In this document: piece after piece, positions 27,777 to 37,128 of the stretch
How positions within the stretch are numbered: position 1 is the stretch's first letter
Layout of the letters: each line of letters opens with the position of its first letter
Assembly (NCBI GenBank): GCA_030699825.1
Contig: JAUYKV010000018.1
Location: 1 to 64,000, forward strand
Source: Pseudomonas sp.
Lineage (GTDB): Bacteria; Pseudomonadota; Gammaproteobacteria; Pseudomonadales; Pseudomonadaceae
DNA: 64,000 bases
Direction: 5' to 3'
Notes under the pieces: model-generated
Databases searched by the model: none
What the model was told of the DNA's origin: nothing
What the model saw: the letters and a program-made list of their open reading frames with translations, nothing else
Program-made: the position numbers and the translations under genes

Positions 27777-27841
27777 TGTAGGAGCCAGCTTGCTGGCGAT
27801 GCTTTTGACCGACAAAGATCGCCAGCAAGCTGGCTCCTACA
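27777..27841. repeat. Perfect 24-base inverted repeat
   Basis: TGTAGGAGCCAGCTTGCTGG plus CGAT, and its exact inverse complement, flank 17 bases between the permease and trmA. It is the Pseudomonas repeat containing GGAGCCAGCTTGCTGGCGAT, here in an unusually perfect pair. It should form a very stable hairpin in RNA and probably ends the permease transcript. Confidence 0.75.
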
Positions 27842-27921
27842 CCGAATACCGAGTACCGCAGACAGCTATATCTTTAATCCGTCGGTGGACATATGCCCGC
27901 CCGCCAACCGTCCGAGTACAC

Positions 27922-29010
27922 ATGAGCCGCTCCCAGTTCGATCCCGCCAGCTATGCCGCCCAACTCGCCGAAAAGAAAGCCCGCCTGGTCGAGCTGCTGG
28001 CGCCCTTCGATGCCCCGCAACCGCAGGTGTTCGAATCGCCGCGCGAGCATTACCGCCTGCGCGCCGAGTTCCGCCTGTGGCGCGAAGACGGCAAGCGCCA
28101 TTACGCGATGTTCGAGACCGGCGACAAACGCACGCCGATCTTCTTCGACGACTTCCCCATCGCCAGCGCGCAGATCAATGCACTGATGCCGCGTCTAAAA
28201 AGCGCCTGGCAGATGAGTTCGGCTCTCTCTTTCAAGCTGTTCCAGGTCGAATTCCTCACCACCCTGAGTGGCGACGCGCTGATCACCCTGTGCTACCACC
28301 GCCCGCTGGACGCGGCCTGGCAAGCCGCGGCGGAGCAGCTCGCGAGCGAACTGCAGGTCAGCCTCATCGGCCGTTCCAAGGGCAAGCGCATCGTTATCGG
28401 CAGGGATTTCGTCGAGGAAAAACTGCAAGTCGCCGGCCGTACCTTTAGCTATCGCCAGCCGGAAGGCGCCTTCACCCAGCCCAACGGCGAGGTCAACCAG
28501 AAGATGCTCGGCTGGGCCTACGAGGTACTGGGCGAGCGCGCCGACGATCTGCTGGAGCTGTATTGCGGCAACGGCAACTTCACCCTGCCGCTGGCCAGCC
28601 GGGTGCGCAAGGTGCTGGCCACCGAAATCAGCAAATCCTCGGTCAACGCCGCCCTGGCCAACCTGGCCGACAACGGCGTGGACAACGTGGCCCTGGTGCG
28701 CCTGTCCGCCGAAGAGCTGACCGAGGCGCTGAACGAGGTGCGGCCGTTCCGCCGCCTGGCCGGCATCGACCTGAAAAGCTACGACTTCGGCAGCGTGTTC
28801 GTCGACCCGCCGCGCGCCGGCATGGACCCGGACACCTGCGAACTGACCCGACGCTTCGAGCGAATCCTCTATATCTCCTGCAACCCCGAGACCCTGGCCG
28901 CCAACATCGCCCAGCTCAGCGATACCCACCAGGTCACGCGCTGCGCGCTGTTCGACCAGTTCCCCTACACCCACCACATGGAGTCGGGGGTACTGCTGGA
29001 GCGGCGCTAG
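27922..29010 (+). CDS. trmA: tRNA (uracil-5-)-methyltransferase TrmA
   Basis: The 362-residue enzyme makes ribothymidine at position 54 of tRNA. It shows [14 protein letters not shown] (SAM binding) near 210, [11 protein letters not shown] near 296 and the catalytic-cysteine motif [15 protein letters not shown] near 318. The start [17 protein letters not shown] is typical of TrmA. ATG 27922 gives the standard length; earlier in-frame codons run into the repeat. Confidence 0.95.
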   Translation: MSRSQFDPASYAAQLAEKKARLVELLAPFDAPQPQVFESPREHYRLRAEFRLWREDGKRHYAMFETGDKRTPIFFDDFPIASAQINALMPRLKSAWQMSSALSFKLFQVEFLTTLSGDALITLCYHRPLDAAWQAAAEQLASELQVSLIGRSKGKRIVIGRDFVEEKLQVAGRTFSYRQPEGAFTQPNGEVNQKMLGWAYEVLGERADDLLELYCGNGNFTLPLASRVRKVLATEISKSSVNAALANLADNGVDNVALVRLSAEELTEALNEVRPFRRLAGIDLKSYDFGSVFVDPPRAGMDPDTCELTRRFERILYISCNPETLAANIAQLSDTHQVTRCALFDQFPYTHHMESGVLLERR

Positions 29011-29046
29011 GCTGGCCTCACGGCGCAGCGCAGCGCCAGCCACCGT

Positions 29047-29433
29047 CTACGCGCGCCGCAACCCGCGCAAGGCCCAGAAGGCCAGCCCGGCGGAAACCAC
29101 CTCGATCAGCAAGGCCAGCAGGTTGAAGGTTTGCTGGGCGCCGCCGTCCAGCCACAGGCCGCCGATGCGCGCCAGCGCCAGCGAGCTGTAAAGCAGCACC
29201 AGCAGAGTCAGGGCGGCGCGGATCAGCTCGAGACGAGTCAGCGCCAGACCAAGAAAAGCCGCCAGACCGATCTGCAGGCCGCCGTAATAGGCGCGCACAT
29301 CGGTCGCCGCGGCAGGCGCCATCAGCAGCATGCCGCTGAGGTTGGCCATTTCATGGGGCCGAACGAAGTAGGCCAGGCCCAAACCGGCCAGCGCCACCAG
29401 CTGAATGACTAGAATCACCCGTGCAAACAACAT
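29047..29433 (-). CDS. DUF4345-like small membrane protein
   Basis: From ATG 29433 the 128-residue product has four hydrophobic helices: LFARVILVIQLVALAGLGLA, one near 50-70, one near 78-97 and one near 107-124. A DVRAYYGGLQIGLAAFL motif in the middle is typical of the DUF4345 family. No function is known. It reads away from DUF411, with which it shares a short divergent promoter region. Confidence 0.7.
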   Translation of the reverse strand: MLFARVILVIQLVALAGLGLAYFVRPHEMANLSGMLLMAPAAATDVRAYYGGLQIGLAAFLGLALTRLELIRAALTLLVLLYSSLALARIGGLWLDGGAQQTFNLLALLIEVVSAGLAFWALRGLRRA

Positions 29434-29565
29434 CGCCAGCTCCCTTGTCCCGATAATCGTCCGTGCAGCATAGGCTGCCTGGAACGTATCCGGATACAAC
29501 CGCTGATTTGGCTCCCTGCCGGGACAGCGCTATGCTCGGCCAACGATCCACAGTGGAGTGCCAGC

Positions 29566-30000
29566 ATGCGTCCGTTAATTCTTATCGCCGGTCTATTCGT
29601 CGGCCTCGCCCAGGCCGCCGAGCCGATCAGCATCGATGTGCACCGTGACGCCAATTGCGGCTGCTGCAAGGCCTGGATCAGCCATCTGCAGGACAACGGC
29701 TTCAGCGTCAACGACCACGTCGAAAGCGACATGAGCGCGGTCAAGCAGCGCCTCGGCGTGCCGCCGCGCCTGGCCTCCTGCCACACCGGGGTGATCGACG
29801 GCAAGTTCGTCGAGGGTCACGTGCCCGCGGCCGACATCCTCAAACTGCGCCAGCAGCCGGACCTGCTCGGCGCCGCCGTACCGGGCATGCCGGCCGGCTC
29901 GCCGGGCATGGAGATGGGCGATCGCCAGCAGGCCTACCAGGTCATCGGCCTGGACCAGCAGGGCAAAGAGCGCGTACTCGGCGACTACCCGGGCAACTGA
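29566..30000 (+). CDS. DUF411 periplasmic metal-binding protein
   Basis: The 144-residue protein has a cleavable signal peptide (MRPLILIAGLFVGLAQAAEP) and the family motif DANCGCCKAWISHL (CxCC), followed by LASCHTGVIDGKFVEGHVPA. DUF411 proteins occur with copper-resistance genes and are thought to bind copper or another soft metal. No copper gene is adjacent here. A methionine-rich GMPAGSPGMEMG insertion near 110 may add metal ligands. Confidence 0.85.
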   Translation: MRPLILIAGLFVGLAQAAEPISIDVHRDANCGCCKAWISHLQDNGFSVNDHVESDMSAVKQRLGVPPRLASCHTGVIDGKFVEGHVPAADILKLRQQPDLLGAAVPGMPAGSPGMEMGDRQQAYQVIGLDQQGKERVLGDYPGN

Positions 30001-30085
30001 CGCCCCGGCAGGTCGACACCGCGGCATGCCTGGAGATGGCGAAGCCACGGCGCGCCGCCGCAATCCTCGCCCGGCGTGCGGCTGG

Positions 30086-30973
30086 CTACTGCGCCCAGGG
30101 CGGCGGCGGCTCTTCGCCGGCGGGCGCGTCTTCGGCATTCAGCAGGGCCTGGCGACGCGCCTCTTCGGCCAGGGTGGCCTTGATCTCGCGCAGCACCGCA
30201 TCGATATCGGCGGCCTCGTCAGGGTCGTCGAACTCGCCGGTCAGCGGACTTTCCGGGGTCAGCTCGCCGGCCTCGTACAGCGCCCACATTTCCTTGGCGT
30301 ACTTGCTGAACTTGAGTTCCGGGGCGAACTGGCCGAAATAGGCGGCCATGTTGCCAACATCGCGTTCGAGCATGCTAAAGGCATGGCTATTGGCGGCGGC
30401 ATCGACCGCCTGGGGCAAGTCGATGATCACCGGGCCTTCCGGCCCCAGCAGCACGTTGAACTCGGACAAATCGCCATGCACCAGACCGGCGCAGAGCATC
30501 TTGACCACTTCACCGATCATGAAGGCATGGAATTCGCGGGCATCTTCCGGGTGCAGGTCGACATCGTTGAGGCGCGGCGCAACGGCGCCCTCATCGTCCA
30601 GGACCAGCTCCATCAGCAACACGCCCTCGAGGAAGTCGTAGGGCTTGGGCACCCGCACTCCGGCGCCAGCCAGATGGAACAAGGCGGCTACTTCGGCGTT
30701 CTGCCAGGAGTCTTCCTGGCCCTTGCGGCCGTACTTGGTGCCTTTGGTCATGGCCCGTGTATCGCGGCTACTGCGCACCTTGCGGCCTTCCTGGTAGACC
30801 GCTGCCTGACGGAAACTGCGCTTATTGGCTTCCTTGTAGACCTTGGCGCAGCGCAGCTCATCACCGCAGCGCACCACGTACACTTCGGCTTCCTTGCCAC
30901 TCATCAGCGGGCGCATCACTTCGTCGACCAGGCCAGCCTCGACCAGGGGTTCAATACGTTTTGGCGTCTTCAT
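30086..30973 (-). CDS. RIO-family serine/threonine protein kinase
   Basis: The 295-residue protein has a RIO1-type kinase domain. GKEAEVYVV is the nucleotide loop near 26, CAKVYK holds the ATP-binding lysine, LVHGDLSEFNVLL is the catalytic loop near 165 and VIIDLPQAVD the metal-binding motif. All catalytic residues are present. RIO kinases of archaea and eukaryotes act in ribosome maturation; the role of bacterial ones is not settled. The proline-rich acidic tail ends EEPPPPWAQ. It stands alone, convergent with DUF411. Confidence 0.9.
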   Translation of the reverse strand: MKTPKRIEPLVEAGLVDEVMRPLMSGKEAEVYVVRCGDELRCAKVYKEANKRSFRQAAVYQEGRKVRSSRDTRAMTKGTKYGRKGQEDSWQNAEVAALFHLAGAGVRVPKPYDFLEGVLLMELVLDDEGAVAPRLNDVDLHPEDAREFHAFMIGEVVKMLCAGLVHGDLSEFNVLLGPEGPVIIDLPQAVDAAANSHAFSMLERDVGNMAAYFGQFAPELKFSKYAKEMWALYEAGELTPESPLTGEFDDPDEAADIDAVLREIKATLAEEARRQALLNAEDAPAGEEPPPPWAQ

Positions 30974-31228
30974 TAGCTTTAATCGTGGGTCCTGTGTTGC
31001 CCTATTCGCGTATACCGCCCGTTATACGGCAATCCTCGGGCAGCGCCCAGCCCACGGATGGCCATGTGTCCATTAGCGGATCGATAAATACCGGGGCAAT
31101 GCCTCGCCGGACCCTGACCATTGCGCCAGCAAGTGGCTGCCGTGAGCGGCTGGTTTGAAAGCGCGATTGGCATTGGCGTGTCCGGCGCAAGGGTCGACAA
31201 TCGACTCATCATTTAGCGGAGCCGTGCC

Positions 31229-32284
31229 ATGCTCGACACCGACCTTTGCTGGCAAGCCGTCTGCGCGCGCGATGCCGCGCGCGATAACCAGTTCGTCTTC
31301 GCCGTGCGCTCCACCGGTATCTATTGCCGGCCGAGCTGTCCGGCGCGACGGCCACTGCGCGCCAACGTCAGCTTTCATGCCACCCCGGCGAGCGCCGAAG
31401 CGGCGGGGTTTCGCCCGTGCAAACGCTGTACGCCGCAGGGCGCCAGTCCGGCCGAGCAGCTCGACCAACTGGTCAGTGCGGCCTGCCGCCTGCTGGTCGA
31501 ACAGGACAAAACGCCCAACCTCGCCCAGCTCGCTGCACGCATCGGCCTGTCGCCCTCGCACCTGGCCCGCGCGTTCAAGGCGCGCACCGGGCTGACGCCG
31601 AAGGCCTGGGCCAACGCCCAGCGCCGCGCGCAGCTGGAGGCCAGCCTGGCGCAGGCCGATTCGGTGCTGGATGCCGCGCTAGCCGCCGGCTACTCCGACA
31701 CCAGGGCGCTGTATCAACAGCACGATGGCTTGAGCCCGGCGCAGCGCCGCCGCCAGGCCGCCGGGGAAACCCTGCGCTACGCCATCGCCGCCTGTCCGCT
31801 CGGCCACTTGCTGCTGGCCAGTAGCGCCAAGGGCGTCTGCGCCCTGCTGTTCGGCGACAGCCCCGAGGGACTGGAAAGCGAACTGTGCCGGCGCTTCGCT
31901 GCCGCCCGACTGCAACGCGACGATGGCGGTTTGGGCGACTGGTTGCAGCAGGTCATCGGCCAAATCGAGGAACCGCAACGCGCCGCACAGTTGCCCCTGG
32001 ACTTGCGCGGCACGGTGTTCCAGCACCAGGTCTGGCGCGCCCTGCAGCAAATCCCGGCGGGTCAGACGCGGCACTATGGCGAACTGGCCACCAGCATCGG
32101 CAGCCACCCGCGCGCGGTGGCGCGGGCTTGCGCGAGCAATCCGCTGGGCCTGCTGGTGCCCTGCCACCGGGTGATCGGCGCCAACGGCGCACTGAGCGGC
32201 TATCGCTGGGGGTTGGCGCGCAAGGCGGCGCTGCTGGCAGGCGAACGGGCCAGCAACCCCACGGCCGAACCGGAGGCGGGCTGA
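31229..32284 (+). CDS. ada: Ada, bifunctional alkylation-response regulator and methyltransferase
   Basis: The 351-residue protein has three parts: a zinc-binding N-terminal domain with four cysteines (IYCRPSCPARRP and GFRPCKRCTP, residues 30-70), an AraC-type HTH (near 85-165) and a methylguanine methyltransferase domain with the active-site LVPCHRVIGANG near 307. The acceptor Cys of domain one accepts methyl from phosphotriesters and turns the protein into an activator. The last takes methyl from O6-methylguanine. No alkB or alkA is next to it. Confidence 0.95.
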   Translation: MLDTDLCWQAVCARDAARDNQFVFAVRSTGIYCRPSCPARRPLRANVSFHATPASAEAAGFRPCKRCTPQGASPAEQLDQLVSAACRLLVEQDKTPNLAQLAARIGLSPSHLARAFKARTGLTPKAWANAQRRAQLEASLAQADSVLDAALAAGYSDTRALYQQHDGLSPAQRRRQAAGETLRYAIAACPLGHLLLASSAKGVCALLFGDSPEGLESELCRRFAAARLQRDDGGLGDWLQQVIGQIEEPQRAAQLPLDLRGTVFQHQVWRALQQIPAGQTRHYGELATSIGSHPRAVARACASNPLGLLVPCHRVIGANGALSGYRWGLARKAALLAGERASNPTAEPEAG

Positions 32285-32432
32285 ACGGTGCTGAAATCCC
32301 CTCGCCGGCTGCGGCCGCCGGCAAAGGCCAGCGGCGGTGCTACGCTGGCTACTTTCACCGCCGCCGAATCCTCCGGGGAAATCGCGGCTGATTCGGTTGT
32401 CCGAACTTCAGAGAGCCCAGGAGCATCCCGCC

Positions 32433-32672
32433 ATGCATGAACTCAAGCACTACCAGGTCGACTACCGCATCAACGGTCATCCCGACTCCCTCAGCCTCGA
32501 CGAATTCGCCGACCCCACCCTCGACCAGGTGCGCCTACGCCTGCTGCACAAGCACACCGGCGAGCTACGCATGGTGGAAGACGCCCCCTGGGAGCAGAAC
32601 CTGCGCTCCAGTCTGGAACGCCGGGCCGATGAAGCGGGCCTCAGCGATATCCACATCCGCCTCCTCGGCTAA
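32433..32672 (+). CDS. Conserved Pseudomonas hypothetical protein, 79 aa
   Basis: The small acidic protein begins MHELKHYQVDYRINGHPDSL and ends in a beta-alpha-beta-like DIHIRLLG. It has no signal or membrane segment. I know no function. ATG 32433 is preceded by AGGAG; an upstream in-frame extension lacks a ribosome site. Confidence 0.65.
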   Translation: MHELKHYQVDYRINGHPDSLSLDEFADPTLDQVRLRLLHKHTGELRMVEDAPWEQNLRSSLERRADEAGLSDIHIRLLG

Positions 32673-32763
32673 GAGGCTGCGAAACAACGCTCGCCTACTG
32701 CGCCAGCCTGCAAACGCCCTGGGCTGAGGCCGATCAACTCGGGCAACCCGCGATCCGCAGGCC

Positions 32764-32813
32764 GTGCACCAGGGTTCATCGGTACGACAGCCATCCGGCG
32801 GGCTGTCGCTGCG
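32764..32813. repeat. Solo copy of the 20074-20224 repeat
   Basis: GTGCACCAGGGTTCATCGG through GGCGGGCTGTCGCTGCG matches the tandem copies 12.6 kb to the left, with a shortened middle. Confidence 0.6.
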
Positions 32814-32897
32814 AGTGGAACGTTGCGCTGCGCCTTGCCGCGAGATCCCGGGCAGATTATGAGCGACAATGCGCCATCTTTCTGCGTGGGAAGCCGC

Positions 32898-33203
32898 ATG
32901 AACCTGACCGAACTCACCGCCCGCCTGCACGCCATCCGCGACCGCAACGACTGGCGGCAATTCCACAGCCCGAAAAACCTGGCCATGGCCGCCAGCGTGG
33001 AGATGGCCGAGCTGGTGGAGATTTTCCAGTGGTTGAGCGAGGCACAATCGCGCCAGCTCGCCCCCGAACAGCTGCAACACGCCGGCCAGGAAGTGGGCGA
33101 TATCGTGCTCTACCTGTTGCTGCTGTGCAGCGAGCTGGGGATCGACATGGAGCAGGCGGTGCGCGCCAAGCTGGCCGACAGCGAACGGCGCTTCGCACCA
33201 TGA
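32898..33203 (+). CDS. MazG-like nucleotide pyrophosphohydrolase
   Basis: The 101-residue all-helical protein carries the MazG/dCTPase motifs SVEMAELVEIFQW (ExxE) and EVGDIVLYLLLLC (ExxD). It probably hydrolyses non-canonical or damaged (d)NTPs to monophosphates with Mg2+, like the RS21-C6/dCTPase group. It overlaps the cmoM start by four bases (ATGA), so the two are co-translated. ATG 32898 is chosen because the motif spacing then fits the family. Confidence 0.85.
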   Translation: MNLTELTARLHAIRDRNDWRQFHSPKNLAMAASVEMAELVEIFQWLSEAQSRQLAPEQLQHAGQEVGDIVLYLLLLCSELGIDMEQAVRAKLADSERRFAP

Positions 33204-33949
33204 GCGACCGGCATTTCGATGAACTGGCGACGCGCTTCGCCGAGAAGATCTACGGCGGCGCCAAGGGTGCGATTCGCCTGGCGGTGTTCCAGGCCGACCT
33301 CGCCGAAGCCCTGCCGGATCGACCGCTGCGGGTGCTGGACATCGGCGCCGGTCTCGGCCATATGGCGCTGTGGCTGGCCGAACGCGGCCACCAGGTGACC
33401 CTCGCCGAACCCGCCGAACCGATGCTCGCCGGTGCCCGTGCACGTTTCGCCGCGGCCGGCCAGCCGGCGACCTTTATCCAGGCGCCCTGGCAGGAACTGC
33501 TCGGCCAGCTCGAACAACCCTATGACCTGGTGGTCTGTCACGCGGTGCTCGAATGGCTGGCCCAGCCTCAGGCCATTCTGCCGGTGCTGCAGCAGCTCTG
33601 CGCGCCCGGCGGCTGGTTGTCGCTGGCCTTCTACAACAAGGACGCGCTGATCTACCGCAACCTGCTCAAGGGCCATTTCCGCAAGCTGCGCAAGGCCGAA
33701 TTTGCCGGGGAAAAACAGAGCCTGACGCCGCAGCGACCGATAGATCCGCGCGAGCTGGCGACGCAACTCGAGGCGTATTGGCAGGTCGAAAGTCAGAGTG
33801 GTGTGCGGGTTTTCCACGACTATATGCCCCATGAGTTCCAGGCCAAGGCCGAGCTGATCGACCTGCTGGAAATGGAGCTGGCCTACCGCCGCCACCCGAG
33901 TTTTGCCGGCATGGGCCGCTACCTGCACTGGATCTGCCGACCGCGCTGA
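33200..33949 (+). CDS. cmoM: tRNA 5-carboxymethoxyuridine methyltransferase CmoM
   Basis: The 249-residue SAM methyltransferase shows VLDIGAGLGHMALWLAERGH near 48, CHAVLEWLAQP near 113 and a C-terminal SGVRVFHDYMP near 198, all typical of CmoM. It methylates cmo5U34 to mcmo5U34 in tRNA. It is coupled to the preceding MazG-like gene by an ATGA overlap. Confidence 0.88.
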   Translation: MSDRHFDELATRFAEKIYGGAKGAIRLAVFQADLAEALPDRPLRVLDIGAGLGHMALWLAERGHQVTLAEPAEPMLAGARARFAAAGQPATFIQAPWQELLGQLEQPYDLVVCHAVLEWLAQPQAILPVLQQLCAPGGWLSLAFYNKDALIYRNLLKGHFRKLRKAEFAGEKQSLTPQRPIDPRELATQLEAYWQVESQSGVRVFHDYMPHEFQAKAELIDLLEMELAYRRHPSFAGMGRYLHWICRPR

Positions 33950-33961
33950 GGGGAGGCATCG

Positions 33962-34561
33962 ATGAACCCTGTTGTGCCGTTACTGTTGCTGGCTGTGGTT
34001 CTGGCCGCCTGCCAGAGCCATAACCCTTATACGGCGCAGTCCAAGCCGCTGCCGCCGGCCCCCGTGCCTGCCGGCAGCCAGCTGGATCTCAGCGCCTACC
34101 CAGCCCCTGCGCGTGATTATGCGCGCTACCGCAGCTGGACCTGGCGCGATGGCCAGCAACCGGCCGGCAGCGCCTGGGCCAGTTCGGCCCTGGTGCAAGA
34201 GGCACTGAGCAACGCCCTCGATCAGCGCGGCCTGCGCCCGGCCCAATCCGGCAGCGCCGACCTCGAAGTCAGCACCGAGATGCACCTGGAGCGGCGCATT
34301 CGTCAGGTTCGCGAGGACTACGGTGGCTATTACGGCCACGGCCGCTACTGGCACGACTACGGCATGTGGGGCAATGCACCGCTGGTACGCACCTACGAGG
34401 AAGAAGTGCTGATCGTACGCATCGACCTGTTCGACGCCCGGGACGGCCACCCCCTGTGGAGCGGCAGCGCCGAAATGCTCAGCGACGGTAGCCAGACCGA
34501 ACGCGGCAAGGCGCTGCGTGCGGCCCTGCGACGGGCCCTGGAGAATTACCCGCCAACCTGA
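33962..34561 (+). CDS. DUF4136 lipoprotein
   Basis: The 199-residue product has a lipobox ([10 protein letters not shown], Cys18) and a DUF4136 domain: [12 protein letters not shown], a glycine/tyrosine-rich [14 protein letters not shown] stretch and the final [15 protein letters not shown]. It is an outer-membrane-anchored or periplasmic lipoprotein of unknown role. GGGGAGG precedes the ATG. It is followed by a paralogue, with cmoM 12 bases upstream. Confidence 0.85.
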   Translation: MNPVVPLLLLAVVLAACQSHNPYTAQSKPLPPAPVPAGSQLDLSAYPAPARDYARYRSWTWRDGQQPAGSAWASSALVQEALSNALDQRGLRPAQSGSADLEVSTEMHLERRIRQVREDYGGYYGHGRYWHDYGMWGNAPLVRTYEEEVLIVRIDLFDARDGHPLWSGSAEMLSDGSQTERGKALRAALRRALENYPPT

Positions 34562-34630
34562 TACACCGCAATCATCGGTTCTTGGCGCACGCACCGGCGC
34601 GCATTTACCCAAGACCCTGGAGGCTCGACC

Positions 34631-35191
34631 ATGCGTTTGCACCTGCTGCTGATTCCCGCCCTGCTGTTGCTCGGCGCCTGCCAAACCACCCAGCTCAATC
34701 GCGACTTCGACCCGAACCGCGACTTTGCCGCCTACCGCAGCTGGAGCTGGCAGGAGCCGGCCGTGCAATACCGCCCCGACGACCCGCGCCTGCAGAGCGA
34801 CCTGACCGAACAACGCATCCGCGCCGCGATCGGCGAGCAGCTCGACCAGCACGGCCTGCGCCCGGCGCCCGGCGGCGCAACTGGCGACCTCAAGGTGCAA
34901 GCCTGGTTGATCGTCGATCGACGCCAGGATCAGCTCACCACCCATTACGGCGGTTTCTGGGGCGGCCCCTGGCACGGCTACTGGGGCGGCCCGGGCTACA
35001 GCGAAACCCGCACCCTGGACTATCAGACCGGCACCCTGCAGATCGACCTGTACGACGGCAAAGACGGCAAGCTGGTCTGGCGCGGCAGCGGCGAACGGAT
35101 TCTGCGCGGCAACCAAGCGAACCCGAGCGAGCGCAGCACGCAGATTCGCGAAACGGTAGCCAAGATCCTCAGCCAATACCCGCCGCACTAG
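34631..35191 (+). CDS. DUF4136 lipoprotein, paralogue
   Basis: The 186-residue product has a lipobox (LLLLGACQTT, Cys18) and the DUF4136 pattern: FAAYRSWSWQEP near 32, a GGFWGGPWHGYWGGPGY loop near 115 and LYDGKDGKLVWRGSGER. It and the preceding gene are a tandem duplication. The domain is thought to be periplasmic; function unknown. GGAGG precedes the start. Confidence 0.87.
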   Translation: MRLHLLLIPALLLLGACQTTQLNRDFDPNRDFAAYRSWSWQEPAVQYRPDDPRLQSDLTEQRIRAAIGEQLDQHGLRPAPGGATGDLKVQAWLIVDRRQDQLTTHYGGFWGGPWHGYWGGPGYSETRTLDYQTGTLQIDLYDGKDGKLVWRGSGERILRGNQANPSERSTQIRETVAKILSQYPPH

Positions 35192-35230
35192 CAGGCTATA
35201 ACGGCAGCCAGGCAATAGACCGGAGAGACC

Positions 35231-35297
35231 GTAGCCTGGATAAGCCCCAGCGCAATCCAGGAGGGTGCTTCACGGATTGCGCCCAGGCTTATCCGGC
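35231..35297. repeat. Inverted pair of the CGTAGCCCGGATAAGC family
   Basis: GTAGCCTGGATAAGCCCCAG...CAATCC (35231-35261) faces ACGGATTGCGCCCAGGCTTATCCGG (-35297). Together they form a stable hairpin between the second DUF4136 gene and the GNAT gene. Confidence 0.6.
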
Positions 35298-35347
35298 GAC
35301 CAGGCAACCGACTCGAATCAACCTCGATGCCCTAACAAGGACGCCCG

Positions 35348-35836
35348 ATGCCACAAACCACCAAGCTGACCCACCGCCCCGCCGGCGCCGCCGATCTGGG
35401 CGCCATCGTCGAATTTCCGCAGAACGCCGACGAGCTGTTCTTCTGCTACCCCAAGGCCGTCTGGCCGCTGGATGTCGAGCAGTTGGCCGCCGCCATGGCC
35501 GAGCGCCGTGACAGCACCGTGGCGCTGCTCGATGGCCGGGTCGCCGGTTTCGCCAATTTCTATCAGTGGCAGCATGGCGATTTCTGCGCCCTGGGCAACC
35601 TGATGATCGCGTCCTGGGCCCGTGGCCAGGGCGTGGCGCACTACCTGGTGGCGGTGATGGAACAACTGGCACACGACCACTACAAGGCCAGGCGCATGCA
35701 GGTGTCCTGCTTCAACACCAACAGCGCCGGCCTGCTGCTCTACCCCAAGCTTGGCTATCGCCTCAGCGGCCTGGTCGAACGGCGTGATCCGCAGAACCAG
35801 CGGGTGGCCCTGATCCAATTCGACAAGGCGCTGTAA
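35348..35836 (+). CDS. GNAT-family N-acetyltransferase
   Basis: The 162-residue single-domain acetyltransferase has the acetyl-CoA motif A ARGQGVAHYLVAVM near 92 and motif B CFNTNSAGLLLYPKLGYRLS near 119. The substrate, protein, amino acid or small molecule, cannot be told. AAGGA lies just before the start. It stands alone between two dispersed repeats. Confidence 0.88.
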   Translation: MPQTTKLTHRPAGAADLGAIVEFPQNADELFFCYPKAVWPLDVEQLAAAMAERRDSTVALLDGRVAGFANFYQWQHGDFCALGNLMIASWARGQGVAHYLVAVMEQLAHDHYKARRMQVSCFNTNSAGLLLYPKLGYRLSGLVERRDPQNQRVALIQFDKAL

Positions 35837-35883
35837 GGCAGCACCGGCAGCCGGCAAAGCTTCACATTCTGGCTGAGCGGCTT

Positions 35884-35915
35884 CCCGGATTGCGCTGGCG
35901 CTTATTCGGGCTACG
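35884..35915. repeat. Copy of the CCCGGATTGCGCTGGCGCTTAT repeat
   Basis: CCCGGATTGCGCTGGCGCTT followed by ATTCGGGCTACG is nearly identical to 14614-14645 and 59379-59409. It lies between the convergent GNAT and SdiA-regulated-type genes. Confidence 0.65.
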
Positions 35916-35943
35916 GACTGCGCCAGCGGCTCGCATTGCCGCG

Positions 35944-36876
35944 CTATTGGCGCTCGAAGCGGTAGAACAGGTTGGGCTCGCTGACCAGATAGAGGTTGCC
36001 GCGGTCGTCGAAAGTCATGCCCTCGCCCTGGGGCACGCTGTCTTGCAGACCGGCAAAGCCGCCGAGCAACGAGCGGAAGCTGATCAGCTTGCCCTTGCCA
36101 TCGAGTTCCATCAGCACCTTCGACTCGTCGCTGAGCAGGGCCAGATGGTCGGTGCGTTCGTCGTAATGCACCGAGCTCAGGTCGGTGGCGAAGACGTTCT
36201 CGATCCATGCCTCGCGGTCGATCACTTCGAGGTTGAACTCGCCCTCAATGCTCGCTTTCAGCCCGCGGATTTCGTAGAGCTTGCGCGGTGAGTGCTCCTT
36301 GACCACGAACAGCCGATCGCCGTCGCGGTCGTAACCAACCCCTTCGAAGCCTTGGTTGCCACCCGCGTCGAGTCCCAGGGTCAGAGCCCGATAATCCTCG
36401 CGGAACAAGGCGCCGGGCTGCTCCGGCACCTCGACCACCAGCAGCGCCTGGTTGCGCTCCTCGGCCAGCAGCAGGAGGTTGTCGCCTAGGTAGGTGATGC
36501 CTTCCACATCGCTGAAGCCACTCAGCGGATAGCGCGCCAGCACCTCGCCCTGCGTACTCAGGGCGAGCAGTTCTTCCGGGTTGTTGACCACCGCCCAGAG
36601 CTGGTCGCGGCGCTCGTCATAGGTCAAGCCGGAGAGGTTATCGCTGACCCCCGGCACCGCCTTGGCGTCGATTTGCACCCGGTACTCCGGCAGCCACAGG
36701 CTGCGCTTCTCCCATTCGGTTTCGTGCCAGGAAGTCTGGATCCAGAAGTACAAGCGGTCATCCAGGTGCAGAGTGCGCACTTGATAAGCCAGGGTCAGCA
36801 GGATCAACAACAGCGCCCATGTCCATGGGCTTAAAACAGGCAGCCGTCCTAGCATCCCCTTGGCAGTTGACATCAT
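35944..36876 (-). CDS. SdiA-regulated-type membrane-anchored beta-propeller protein
   Basis: The 310-residue protein has one N-terminal membrane anchor (WTWALLLILLTLAYQ, about 18-32), then a periplasmic repeat domain: VSDNLSGLTYDERRDQLWAV, FSDVEGITYLGDNLLLL, GFEGVGYDRDGDRLFVVKE and GMTFDDRGNLYLVSEPN. These are blades of the SdiA-regulated/YjiK-type esterase-like propeller. No ligand or enzymatic role is established. It is divergent from the SulP operon, 470 bases away. Confidence 0.82.
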   Translation of the reverse strand: MMSTAKGMLGRLPVLSPWTWALLLILLTLAYQVRTLHLDDRLYFWIQTSWHETEWEKRSLWLPEYRVQIDAKAVPGVSDNLSGLTYDERRDQLWAVVNNPEELLALSTQGEVLARYPLSGFSDVEGITYLGDNLLLLAEERNQALLVVEVPEQPGALFREDYRALTLGLDAGGNQGFEGVGYDRDGDRLFVVKEHSPRKLYEIRGLKASIEGEFNLEVIDREAWIENVFATDLSSVHYDERTDHLALLSDESKVLMELDGKGKLISFRSLLGGFAGLQDSVPQGEGMTFDDRGNLYLVSEPNLFYRFERQ

Positions 36877-37128
36877 CGACAGTCACTCTCGCGGACAGAT
36901 GGGCAAAGGCAGTCTGCCCCGCGATTGTTGCAATCCGCGCAGTTCAGCAGCGTTCAGCACGCGAACGCACAGAACTGAAAACCCCGCGCCAGTTCGGCGC
37001 ACGCATTCGATCATGCGCCGCCGGCCAAGTTCCGCCACGCGCCGCAGAGCGCCCACGCGGGCTGCGCGCGCCGACCGACTGTGTTAAGGTGCGCGCCCTT
37101 TTGCTTATATGGACAGAGACCGGTCGTC
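36877..37128. other. Divergent intergenic region before the SulP leader
   Basis: Apart from a C-rich stretch with Arg-rich shadow frames I see no gene. It must hold the promoters of the SdiA-regulated-type gene (leftward) and the SulP operon (rightward). CTTATAT near 37104 could be a -10 element for the latter. Confidence 0.35.
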
